In this document: piece by piece, positions 44,606-52,655 of the stretch | Layout of the letters: each line of letters begins with the position of its first letter | Position numbering within the stretch: the stretch's first letter is position 1 | Assembly (NCBI RefSeq): GCF_000526995.1 | Contig: NZ_AZUI01000001.1 | Span: 496,001-560,000, forward strand | DNA: 64,000 bases | Direction: 5' to 3' | Origin: Lacrimispora indolis DSM 755 | GTDB lineage: Bacteria > Bacillota > Clostridia > Lachnospirales > Lachnospiraceae | Notes under the pieces: generated by a model | What the model was told of the DNA's origin: nothing | Database searches by the model: none | What the model saw: the letters and a program-made list of their open reading frames with translations, nothing else | Made by a program: the position numbers and the translations under genes

Positions 44606-45505
44606 TTAGAGAAGCCCTGCTGTCTCCATTTCCTTTTTAATACGGGCTAATACAGGGCCTTCCGGGGTCGCAAGATTGGGCTTATAGGGAAGCCCTACAT
44701 TTCTGCCCCTTAGATTTGCCATATCCTTTGCAGCTACGGGAAAGCTTGCAGGGTCCATGGACAAACGGACCGGATTCAGCTTAAACTGGGCTTCCAGGGA
44801 ACCGCTTAAATCGCCTGCAGCGTATTTATTGTAAACATCCGTAATCAGCTCCGGCATAAAATTAGCCGCAGTACACACGCCTCCTACTGCACCGTGACAC
44901 ATGGAAGCATACAGAAGGGTATCCTTTCCTCCAAAAACCTTAAAGCCCTTATGGCGGGTCCTTCGGATGAATTCCGCTGTCTGGGTAATGTCCCCGCTGG
45001 TGTCCTTCATACCCACAATATTGGGGACCTCTTGAGCCAGACGCTCCACCAGATTTCCGGACAGAGTGTATCCCACCCGGGCAGGGTTGTTATAAAGAAG
45101 GACAGGTATTTGGGGAACAGCTTCTGCAATGGTTTTAAAATGCAGATACAGCTCTTCCTCCGTTGGTTTTAAAAACATTGGCTGCAAAACAGAAATTCCA
45201 GCTGCTCCGTTTTCCACCGCCATCTTTGCCAGGCGGCAGCACTTTTTCGTACTGATGGCGCCAATGCCAAAGTATACGGGAACTCTGCCGGCGGACTGAT
45301 GGATCATGATGGTTAAGCCCCGCTCCATCTCGTCTTCTTCCACCACATAAAATTCTCCGTTGCTTCCAAAGGCCAGGATTCCCAGAACGCCTCCGTTAAT
45401 AACGTAATCCACCTGATCCCTTAATTTTGCTTCATCGATCCTCTCATTCTCATCAATGGGAGTGAGAATTGGGACAATAACTCCTTTTATAAAATCTGTA
45501 TTCAT
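44606..45505 (-). CDS. DHDPS/NAL-fold lyase, probable 5-keto-4-deoxyglucarate aldolase or dehydratase
   Basis: A 299-residue class I Schiff-base lyase of the DHDPS family. GSNGEF at 48-53, Tyr138 in LYNNP and Lys167 in VGMKDTSGD mark the active site. Relatives include dihydrodipicolinate synthase and 5-keto-4-deoxyglucarate dehydratase. Next to glucarate dehydratase, tartronate semialdehyde reductase and glycerate kinase, a GarL-like aldolase activity (pyruvate plus tartronate semialdehyde) fits better than the dehydratase, which would need no GarR. This is inferred from context. The ATG at 45505 is used; the frame starts ten codons earlier. It lies 45 nt after garR. Confidence 0.85.
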   Translation of the reverse strand: MNTDFIKGVIVPILTPIDENERIDEAKLRDQVDYVINGGVLGILAFGSNGEFYVVEEDEMERGLTIMIHQSAGRVPVYFGIGAISTKKCCRLAKMAVENGAAGISVLQPMFLKPTEEELYLHFKTIAEAVPQIPVLLYNNPARVGYTLSGNLVERLAQEVPNIVGMKDTSGDITQTAEFIRRTRHKGFKVFGGKDTLLYASMCHGAVGGVCTAANFMPELITDVYNKYAAGDLSGSLEAQFKLNPVRLSMDPASFPVAAKDMANLRGRNVGLPYKPNLATPEGPVLARIKKEMETAGLL

Positions 45506-45550
45506 GGTTCCTCCAGCTTCACATTTTTTGCTCATTTATACTCCCAGGTT

Positions 45551-46441
45551 TTATTTCCCAGGTTTTACAGTTGTATTGGCAATCTTCTCATAATATTTGA
45601 CGATGCTGGAGTGATCCTCCTTTTCAAAGCCATCCGCTTTAAGCCCCTGCATGATTTCCATTAACTGCCCGGTCAATGGAGCCGGTGAACTGACGGCATG
45701 GGCAGCATTTAACGCATTGTTCAAGTCCTTAATATGCAGCTCAATGCGAAAGCCCGGATTAAAGTTTCTGTTAAGGATCATGGGCGCTTTTGCATCCATA
45801 ACCGTGGAGCCTGCCAGGCCGCCGCGGATAGCCTGATATACCAGTTCCGGATCAGTTCCGGCTTTTTTTGCAAAGGTAAGAGCCTCGGATACTGCCGCAA
45901 TATTCACGGCAACCACCATCTGGTTTGCCAGCTTGGCCACATTTCCGGAGCCAAGTCCGCCTACATATACCACGGAGCCGGCCATTACCATGAGCATATC
46001 ATAATATTTATCAAATAATTCTTTTTTGCCGCCCACCATCACGGATAAGGTTCCGTCAATGGCCTTTGGCTCTCCGCCGGATACGGGCGCATCAAGCATC
46101 TCAATTCCCTGCTTTTCCAGCTCAGCACCGATGGCCCTGCTTTCCGTAGGGTCAATGGAACTCATGTCAATGACAACGGTGCCTGGCTTTGCTCCTTCTG
46201 CAACTCCGTTCTCTCCTAAAACTGCTGCTCTTACATGGGGAGAGTTGGGCACCATGGTGATGACCACCTCACTTTGAGAAGCCGCTTCCTTACCATTTGC
46301 CGCTTCCGTTGCACCGCAGGAAATTAAATCTGCCACAGCCTCCTTGTTATAATCAAAAACAACCAGCTCATGTCCTGCCTTTACCAGGTTCTTTGCCATA
46401 GGCCTTCCCATGATTCCCAATCCAATAAATCCGATTTTCAT
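45551..46441 (-). CDS. garR: Tartronate semialdehyde reductase
   Basis: A 296-residue beta-hydroxyacid dehydrogenase, reducing tartronate semialdehyde (2-hydroxy-3-oxopropionate) to D-glycerate with NAD(P)H. The Rossmann motif GFIGLGIMGRPMAKNL starts at residue 4, the substrate loop DAPVSGGEPKA is near 117, and the catalytic Lys is in GNVAKLANQ near 170. It is the first gene of the garR-DHDPS-garK-AKR-regulator operon. The upstream region (46442-46628) carries a TATAAT box at 46507-46512 with a poor -35 and an AACCTAAT motif at 46546-46553. Confidence 0.93.
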   Translation of the reverse strand: MKIGFIGLGIMGRPMAKNLVKAGHELVVFDYNKEAVADLISCGATEAANGKEAASQSEVVITMVPNSPHVRAAVLGENGVAEGAKPGTVVIDMSSIDPTESRAIGAELEKQGIEMLDAPVSGGEPKAIDGTLSVMVGGKKELFDKYYDMLMVMAGSVVYVGGLGSGNVAKLANQMVVAVNIAAVSEALTFAKKAGTDPELVYQAIRGGLAGSTVMDAKAPMILNRNFNPGFRIELHIKDLNNALNAAHAVSSPAPLTGQLMEIMQGLKADGFEKEDHSSIVKYYEKIANTTVKPGK

Positions 46442-46506
46442 ATGATTCTTCCTTTCTTTCCTATACTGTCTTTCAGCAACCGATGGACTTTCCCATCACT
46501 GTCTTG

Positions 46507-46553
46507 ATTATAGAAAAAATGGAAGGATATTACTATGGGCGGATTAACCTAAT
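46507..46553 (-). promoter_or_regulatory. garR operon promoter with AACCTAAT motif
   Basis: Minus-strand TATAAT (46512-46507) without a good -35 box; the motif AACCTAAT lies at 46546-46553, about 34 nt upstream. It is one base from the AACCTTAT repeated at the gud promoter, at a similar position. Confidence 0.45.
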
Positions 46554-46628
46554 GTAAAGCTGTTTCCTGTACAAACCTCATATTATTTCAATTTTATCTC
46601 AAATTCGTTTCATTATTATTTCAATCTA

Positions 46629-48491
46629 CTATTCCAGATGATACTTCTTTCTTTTTCTCCACAGGGTCGCCTTGCTGATACCCAGGGCTTTTGCCGTCTC
46701 CTCCCTGTTACCTCCAAACCTTAAAAGAGCCTCTGCAATCCTTTCTGCTTCTTCCGGAACAGGCATGATCCGGTCATTTTCCTCTCCCTCTTCTTCCCAG
46801 CCCGCCTTTAAGGGCCGGGGATACAGTTCCCCTAAAACCTGTTCTGCAAAGCCTTCATCAAGACTTCGCTTTTTGGCCGTAAGGATCAGGCGTTCGCAAA
46901 AGCTCTCCACCTGAAATAAATTTCCCTCCCAGGGGTAATCAAGCAGCAGCTTCCTGGCGCCATGAGTCAGTACATGAAATCTGGAATAATGTTCGCAGCA
47001 GTCTCTGATGCTTTCCGTCAGCTTCCGCTCCAAATCCTCTTTCCGTTCCCTTAAAGGAGGGATACGCACCGTCAAACCACTCAGAAGATAATAGAGATCT
47101 TCCCGTATTGCCCCATCTCCGGCTAAGTCTGACAAAGGCACATCAGTGGTGACCATAACCCTTACATCAGCCCCAGGATACCTAGCCCCGTCTTTACCAA
47201 GACGGCTTTTATACCGGATCAGCTGGCATAGACGGTATTGATTGGCTCTTGTTAGACACTGCACCTCTTCCAGCAAAAGAGTGCCTCCCTTTGCCTGGGC
47301 GACCGCTCCCTTATCTCCAAAGATCATGTCAAGCTGCCCTTCATCCCCCAGCCCATCACAGGACAATGCCACAAACGGGCCTCCCTTTTGCAGGCTTGCG
47401 TTGTGGATGCTTTGGGCCAGTAGGCGCTTTTCTGTTCCAGCCTCCCCTTCAATCAAGACCGCTTTTTCCGAAAGTGCATACAGCTTCGCCAGGCGTATGC
47501 ATTCCTCCATTGCCTGGGATTCCTGAAGAATATCCTCAAATTCCCCCAGGGCAATGAAGCCTCTTAAATGGCCCTTTTCCCTGGAATCCGATTCCGCCAG
47601 CCGGCGTTTTTTCATGCGGTGGCAGGTGAGAATGGCTCCCTCTGCCCTTTGGTCAATGACCACCGGGGCCACAACGGCAAAAACAGAGGTGCGGTTGATC
47701 TCCATAAACAGGGAATAGGATTCCTTCCCATAGTCTTTTCCAAGCTCCGGAAATACCTCACAGGCAGCCTTTCCTAATACCTCATCTTTTTTCAGCCCCA
47801 GAATATTTTCCATAATTGGATTTAAATCCAGAATGAACCCGGAAGCGTCAAGCCTTACAACGCCGCTGAAGGAATGGTCCAAAAGCGTTTCCATCTGCGC
47901 TGCACTGCGCTTCTCCACTCCCATGGCATAATCCATGCTTTCGGCCATTGACAAGGCATTTCTTAAGGAATCCTCGGTATTGGATAAAAACAGGGACGGG
48001 ATCCCGGCCTCTCCGGCTATTCCCACTGCCGTATCTCCTCCAATGATCAAGTCCACCCCATCCCCTATAGCCTGTTTTGTCATATCCTCAAGCAAATGAC
48101 TTTTATCTGCAAAATAGGTCCTCATTTCAATTCCATAAATGATATCAAAATAGGACATATCGCAGAACATATTCCGGAACCCCACAACGCCGATGACAGG
48201 ATTTTCTTTCTTTAAAATCTGTTTTGCCTTATTGACCAGAAGGGCCATTTCCTGGGCAGTGATAACGATTTCCACCACCGGAATATCCGTATACTGCTTG
48301 ATTAAGGAGGCCTGAAGCCCTCTGGCAATGATAATGGAAGCCCCGGCCCCGATGGAATGCCTTGCCTCGGAAACAGCATCTTCCGTTTTAATTACCCGCA
48401 TATCACTGATCTCGTATTTTTTTTCCTGGAGAATATTGTGCGTCTGATGCAGCATTTCTTCCCTGGATACAAGCAATGCAATTTTTCCCAT
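46629..48491 (-). CDS. PrpR-like regulator with degenerate AAA+ domain (second copy)
   Basis: A 620-residue paralogue of the other PrpR-like protein: PrpR_N (about 5-180), PAS (190-290), AAA+ (315-545) and a Fis-type helix-turn-helix at the C-terminus (GNREETAKALGISKATLWRKR). Walker A is GEAGTEKR, Walker B is LLLEEVQ and the GAFTGA loop is missing, so it also should not work with sigma-54. The ATG at 48491 is favoured by AGAGG 7 nt upstream; the frame opens 39 codons earlier inside the repeat. A promoter with a palindrome lies at 48648-48676. It is upstream of the garR operon and probably controls it. Confidence 0.87.
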   Translation of the reverse strand: MGKIALLVSREEMLHQTHNILQEKKYEISDMRVIKTEDAVSEARHSIGAGASIIIARGLQASLIKQYTDIPVVEIVITAQEMALLVNKAKQILKKENPVIGVVGFRNMFCDMSYFDIIYGIEMRTYFADKSHLLEDMTKQAIGDGVDLIIGGDTAVGIAGEAGIPSLFLSNTEDSLRNALSMAESMDYAMGVEKRSAAQMETLLDHSFSGVVRLDASGFILDLNPIMENILGLKKDEVLGKAACEVFPELGKDYGKESYSLFMEINRTSVFAVVAPVVIDQRAEGAILTCHRMKKRRLAESDSREKGHLRGFIALGEFEDILQESQAMEECIRLAKLYALSEKAVLIEGEAGTEKRLLAQSIHNASLQKGGPFVALSCDGLGDEGQLDMIFGDKGAVAQAKGGTLLLEEVQCLTRANQYRLCQLIRYKSRLGKDGARYPGADVRVMVTTDVPLSDLAGDGAIREDLYYLLSGLTVRIPPLRERKEDLERKLTESIRDCCEHYSRFHVLTHGARKLLLDYPWEGNLFQVESFCERLILTAKKRSLDEGFAEQVLGELYPRPLKAGWEEEGEENDRIMPVPEEAERIAEALLRFGGNREETAKALGISKATLWRKRKKYHLE

Positions 48492-48533
48492 GTGAATTCC
48501 TCTTAAGCGAACGCCGCGCCCTTTAAACATAAT

Positions 48534-48640
48534 TGTTTCCTTATTACTGTCCACGCTTTTTGGACAGAGCCTACCCCGCTTTAGTGCCTTCCCCGCTTTA
48601 TCGGGCATCGGGTGTAAAGGGATACCCGCAGGGTGTTTTC
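48534..48640. repeat. Interspersed hairpin repeat, copy 3
   Basis: About 107 nt: TGTTTCCTTATTACTG, a hairpin CTGTCC-ACGCTTTTT-GGACAG, a second module with CCCG-CTTTAT-CGGG, then GGGT-GTAAAGGGAT-ACCC and GCAGGGTGTTTTC. It lies between the regulator's promoter and its start codon. It aligns over its length with the inverted copy at 55102-55206. Confidence 0.8.
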
Positions 48641-48647
48641 TAAGAAA

Positions 48648-48676
48648 AGTTTAGCATAAACTAACATGCCTGGCAA
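48648..48676 (-). promoter_or_regulatory. Promoter with palindrome for the second PrpR-like gene
   Basis: Minus strand: TTGCCA (48676-48671), a 17-nt spacer, TAAACT (48653-48648). AGTTTA-GCA-TAAACT (48648-48662) is a perfect 6-3-6 inverted repeat over the -10, a possible autoregulatory site. Confidence 0.55.
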
Positions 48677-48710
48677 TTAAGAAATAAACCAAAAGAGTCA
48701 AAAAGCTGCC

Positions 48711-50747
48711 TCAGCTCCGGTGCAGATCTCTTCTTATGATCACCGTTCCATATGGTTCTATTTCGCCTTTTCCCGAAATCTCCCCAAGCAGCCCCCTTCC
48801 ATCTGACAGGCTGTCTAAAAGCTTCTGTTCCAGCACAGCAGGTTGCCGGCTGAAATTCTGCAAAAACAGATACTCATACTGATCCGATTCCCTGGAAGTC
48901 ACTTCAACCTCTTCCGGGATCAGCCCTTCCACAAGAGGTTTGATTCCGGCTTCACAGGCCACCTTCCAGAATAAATCATCATAAAAATCCTGTTCTCCAT
49001 CGGCGCATACATAATAGGCCATTCCCTTTCCATAGTGATTTCTTGTAAGGGCCGGATATCCCTTATAAAAATCATTTTCATATACCATAAGAGCCTCTGC
49101 TCCGTCAAGCCTCACCAGATCACAGAGATTGCGGCACTCATACCGTTCCCCTTTTTCCCCGGATGCAGGAACCATATAATTGCGCTCCCAGTCATAAAGA
49201 CCATCGATTTCCGTGCTGCGAAGCCCCACCACCTCTCTCAGCCCATGGGGAACCCCACCGGAAAAGCATCTGTCTGATTCATCCACAATTCCGGACCAAT
49301 AGGTAGTGACCAGTTGTCCGCCGCTTCGGACAAACCGTTCCATTTTCTCCTCAATTTTGCTGCGGTATAGGTAAAGCATGGGAGCCGCCACAAGCCGGTA
49401 ATCCTCCAGACTGTCCTCCATAGTAATTACATCCACGTTAAATCCCATCTTTTTAATGGCGCTGTAAATCTTTACACAGGTCTCATGATAATATAGCCCT
49501 TTATTTCTGGGACCTTGTGCGTCCTCCATTGCCCACCGGTTTTCCACGTCATAGATCAGGGCCGCCTGGGGCCGTACTCCGGTTCCGGCCAATTCTCCCA
49601 GAAATGCAAGCTCTTTTCCTATGAGGCTGACCTCTTCAAACACCCTGGTGTCTGTTTTTCCGTAATGGTCGATGACAGCCCCGTGAAATTTTTCCCAGCT
49701 TCCCGGACTTTGGCGTATCTGAAAATACAAGACGCTGTCCGACCCATGGGCAACGGCCTGCCAGGAGGCCAGTCTTAAAAGTCCTGGTTTTTTCAGCTTA
49801 CTGACTCCCTGCCAGTTTGTGCTGCTTGGGCAGGATTCCATGAGGAGAAAAGGCTTCTTCTTTAAGCTTCTCATAAAATCATGCTGCATTCCGTTGTCCC
49901 TGGCCGTAAGGATTTCCTTTTCCTTATGCCATAAAGGATAGGTGTCCCAGGAAATTACGTCCACTGCCTGAGAAAGCTTCCGGTAATTAAGTCCCTGATA
50001 GTCATACATGAAATTGGTGGTGACAGGCTGTTTTGCACCGGCTTCCCGCAAAGAGGCGGCCTCCCACCGGGCAAAATCCATGGTCTGATCCGTCACAAAC
50101 CGCTTCCAGTCCAGATTTAAGCCATGGACCATGGTCTCTCCTATGGAAGAGGGGCTCTCCACCTGATCAAAGGACTGATAGCCGTGGCTCCAGAAGGCTG
50201 TGCACCAGCTTCGGTTTAAGCGTTCAATGGTTCCGTACCTTTTTTCCAGCCATTTCCGGAAGGCGTCCTGACACAAGGGACAGTGGCATTCCCCGCCGTA
50301 TTCATTGGAGATATGCCACATACGTACTCCGGGATGAGAGGCGAACTGCTCCGCCAGCTTTTCATTGACCGTCTTTATTTTCTCCCTGTACACAGGAGAG
50401 GTGCAGCAATGGTTGTGCCGTCCCCCAAAGCGCTGGCGTCTTCCTGTGTCATCCACCCGCAGCACCTCCTGGTACCGGTCAGCCATCCATTTGGGACGGG
50501 CGCCGGATGGAGTTCCCATGATGGTGGATATCCCGTTTTTATAGAGAATATCTACCCGTTCCTTTAGCCAGGAAAGGTCAAATACTCCCTCCTCCGGCTC
50601 CAGGAAGGACCAGGCGAACATTCCCATGGTTACCGTATTGATTCCGGCCTTTTTCATATATTCCAGATCCTTTTTTAAGATCTCAGGCTCATCAAGCCAC
50701 TGCTCAGGGCTGTAATCCCCGCCGTGCCAAATGCCAAGGTTTTTCAT
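48711..50747 (-). CDS. GH42 beta-galactosidase
   Basis: A 678-residue GH42 enzyme, the usual length, hydrolysing beta-galactosides in the cytoplasm (no signal peptide). The acid/base is Glu149 (SNEYGG) and the nucleophile Glu304 (LMESCPSS). The GH42 zinc-site cysteines are present: Cys114/115 in HNHCC and Cys154, 156, 159 in ECHCPLC. It follows the beta-galactoside importer operon but is separated from it by a terminator and by a repeat element in its leader. Substrates such as galacto-oligosaccharides or plant galactans are inferred from the family. Confidence 0.95.
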   Translation of the reverse strand: MKNLGIWHGGDYSPEQWLDEPEILKKDLEYMKKAGINTVTMGMFAWSFLEPEEGVFDLSWLKERVDILYKNGISTIMGTPSGARPKWMADRYQEVLRVDDTGRRQRFGGRHNHCCTSPVYREKIKTVNEKLAEQFASHPGVRMWHISNEYGGECHCPLCQDAFRKWLEKRYGTIERLNRSWCTAFWSHGYQSFDQVESPSSIGETMVHGLNLDWKRFVTDQTMDFARWEAASLREAGAKQPVTTNFMYDYQGLNYRKLSQAVDVISWDTYPLWHKEKEILTARDNGMQHDFMRSLKKKPFLLMESCPSSTNWQGVSKLKKPGLLRLASWQAVAHGSDSVLYFQIRQSPGSWEKFHGAVIDHYGKTDTRVFEEVSLIGKELAFLGELAGTGVRPQAALIYDVENRWAMEDAQGPRNKGLYYHETCVKIYSAIKKMGFNVDVITMEDSLEDYRLVAAPMLYLYRSKIEEKMERFVRSGGQLVTTYWSGIVDESDRCFSGGVPHGLREVVGLRSTEIDGLYDWERNYMVPASGEKGERYECRNLCDLVRLDGAEALMVYENDFYKGYPALTRNHYGKGMAYYVCADGEQDFYDDLFWKVACEAGIKPLVEGLIPEEVEVTSRESDQYEYLFLQNFSRQPAVLEQKLLDSLSDGRGLLGEISGKGEIEPYGTVIIRRDLHRS

Positions 50748-50772
50748 ACTTTTCTATTCCTTTCGTTATCAC

Positions 50773-50874
50773 TGTTTCCTTATTACCGTCCATGCCTTTT
50801 GGACATACAGGTATACCCGCAGGGTGTTTCCTTATTACTGTCCATGCCTTTTGGACATAGAGACGGTGTTTTCA
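50773..50874. repeat. Interspersed hairpin repeat, copy 4 (tandem)
   Basis: Two direct units (50773-50824 and 50825-50867) beginning TGTTTCCTTATTAC, each with GTCC-ATGCCTTTT-GGAC, the first with the trailer GGTATACCCGCAGGG; a partial third start TGTTTTC follows. It lies in the GH42 leader, after a terminator. Confidence 0.8.
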
Positions 50875-50875
50875 T

Positions 50876-50920
50876 AAAAATGCCGCGGCCGGCTTCCGGA
50901 TATGGAAATCGGCCACAGCA
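50876..50920 (-). terminator. Terminator of the beta-galactoside importer operon
   Basis: An 11-bp stem (50881-50891 with 50910-50920, including G-U pairs) continues after a small internal loop with TTCC/GGAA. A run of five T follows on the minus strand. Confidence 0.8.
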
Positions 50921-50938
50921 TCTGCTATGATCGCGTTT

Positions 50939-51745
50939 TTATTTGACTGCTCCTGTGATGCCTTCTGCAAAGCTTCTCTGCAGAAGGAAGAAAACGATTA
51001 CAGTAGGAATGGTGCAGACCAGTACGGCCAGCATAAGGATTCCATAATCGGTCACGTATCCTTCCGTTAAGTTGGCCACCAGCATGGGCATGGTAATGCT
51101 GCTGGCATCGGACATGATCACCTTGGGCCAAAGATAACTGTTCCAGGCACTCATAAAGGTAATGGTCATGGCCGCTGCATAGGTAGAGCGCATGGTCGGA
51201 AGAAACATCCGGTAAAAAATCTGGAATTCCGTTAACCCGTCAAGCCTTGCCGCTTCCATAATATCCGACGGAAAGGACCTGGCGCTCTGGCGGAACATCA
51301 TGATCAGAAACGGGGTGGATATGGTAGGCAGGATAAATCCCAGGGTGCTGTTTAACAGCCTTGCACTTGAAAACATCCGGTATAAGGGGATCATGGTTGC
51401 CGCAAAGGGAACCATCATGGCCAGCAGGATCACGCTCATGACACGGTCCTTTGCCTTGTCATGAAATACCTCAAACCCATACCCTGCAATGGAACATACC
51501 AGGAGGGAGATCAGGGTCATGATGATGGAATACTTAAAGGAATTCCCAAGGGCAGTGACAACATTCTGGGAATCAAACAGCTTTTTTATGTTGTCAAAAA
51601 GCGCTGTGCCGAACACCAGGGTCCCTCTGGACACATCCACGCTTTTATTGGTGGCCGCAACCATCATCCAATACAAAGGAAATACCGAGATGAGAGAGAC
51701 AATGGTCAAAAATGCATATGCAAGAAACTTTTTCCCTTTAGTCAC
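50939..51745 (-). CDS. ABC sugar importer permease, MalG type (beta-galactoside locus)
   Basis: A permease of about 268 residues with six helices. The EAA loop MEAARLDGLTEFQIFYRMFLP near 184-204 is typical of MalG-type subunits. The start is a GTG: 51745 (MTKGKKFLAYAF) is favoured because AAGGTAGGT precedes it, while a GTG at 51754 is possible. It overlaps the 3' end of the MalF-type gene by 8 nt. No ATPase is encoded nearby. It is the last gene before the operon terminator. Confidence 0.93.
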   Translation of the reverse strand: MTKGKKFLAYAFLTIVSLISVFPLYWMMVAATNKSVDVSRGTLVFGTALFDNIKKLFDSQNVVTALGNSFKYSIIMTLISLLVCSIAGYGFEVFHDKAKDRVMSVILLAMMVPFAATMIPLYRMFSSARLLNSTLGFILPTISTPFLIMMFRQSARSFPSDIMEAARLDGLTEFQIFYRMFLPTMRSTYAAAMTITFMSAWNSYLWPKVIMSDASSITMPMLVANLTEGYVTDYGILMLAVLVCTIPTVIVFFLLQRSFAEGITGAVK

Positions 51746-52631
51746 GCTTATCACCTACCTTCATCTGTATATATGCAAGAACTGCCACCAGGATCAGGAT
51801 TAAGTAGGACATGGAAGCCGCATACCCGAAGTTTGGCACGTACTTAAACGATACATTATAAATATAGTGGGACATGGTGATGGTGGAATTGGCCGGTCCG
51901 CCGTTGGTTAAGTTCACGGACTCATCAAACAGCTGCAGGGTACCGTTGGTTGACATAATAGCTGTCAGCAGGATGGTTGGTCTTAAAAGCGGAATGGTGA
52001 TCCGGAAGAAAGACTGGAGCGGGGAGGCTCCGTCAATTTTAGCCGCCTCGTACACGGAATACTCAATGTTCTGCAAACCGGAAAGATAAAACACCATGTT
52101 ATAGCCGGTCCATCTCCAGATCAGGGCCAGGATGATCACGATCCTGGCAGAGTTAGGATGACCCAGGAAATTGTATCCTGTGGACAGCAGCCCAAGCTTT
52201 ATGAGGATGATGTTGACCAGCCCGTCCACTGCAAACAGGGAACGGAAAATGACCGCATAGGATACCAGGGAGGTGGCACAGGGCAGAAAAATCGCTGTTC
52301 GGAAAAGACCCTTGAACCGAAGATCCTTATTGTTCAGCAGGGAAGCCAGGATCAGCGCTGATATCAGCATGATGGGAACCTGTATGATCAGGTAAATAAA
52401 ATTGTTTTTCAGGGCCTGCATAAAAACAGGATCTTTGAACATTCTTACATAATTGGTCCCGCCCGTCCACTTCATTGCCGCACCGATCCCCGTCTGAAAG
52501 GATAAGAACAGCGCCTGAATCATGGGCAGAAAGCTCATAACTGCAATCAGAATGACCGCAGGCGTTAAAAATACCCAGCCTGCCAGGCTCTGCTTCCGGC
52601 CTAATGACAGCTTTTTCTTTGAATTTCCCAC
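51738..52631 (-). CDS. ABC sugar importer permease, MalF type (beta-galactoside locus)
   Basis: A 297-residue permease with six helices and the EAA loop YEAAKIDGASPLQSFFRITIP near residues 191-211. The start is GTG at 52631 with GGAGGAGG 7 nt upstream. It lies 24 nt after the binding-protein gene and overlaps the MalG-type gene. Together they form the membrane part of the importer whose sugar is later cut by the GH42 enzyme. Confidence 0.94.
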   Translation of the reverse strand: MGNSKKKLSLGRKQSLAGWVFLTPAVILIAVMSFLPMIQALFLSFQTGIGAAMKWTGGTNYVRMFKDPVFMQALKNNFIYLIIQVPIMLISALILASLLNNKDLRFKGLFRTAIFLPCATSLVSYAVIFRSLFAVDGLVNIILIKLGLLSTGYNFLGHPNSARIVIILALIWRWTGYNMVFYLSGLQNIEYSVYEAAKIDGASPLQSFFRITIPLLRPTILLTAIMSTNGTLQLFDESVNLTNGGPANSTITMSHYIYNVSFKYVPNFGYAASMSYLILILVAVLAYIQMKVGDKRD

Positions 52632-52655
52632 TAAAATGCCTCCTCCCTCTTATTT

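Noticed and set aside
37455..48491. Sigma-54 (-12/-24) promoters for the PrpR-like regulators
   Set aside because: No TGGCAC-N5-TTGCA-like site was seen, and the regulators lack the GAFTGA loop.
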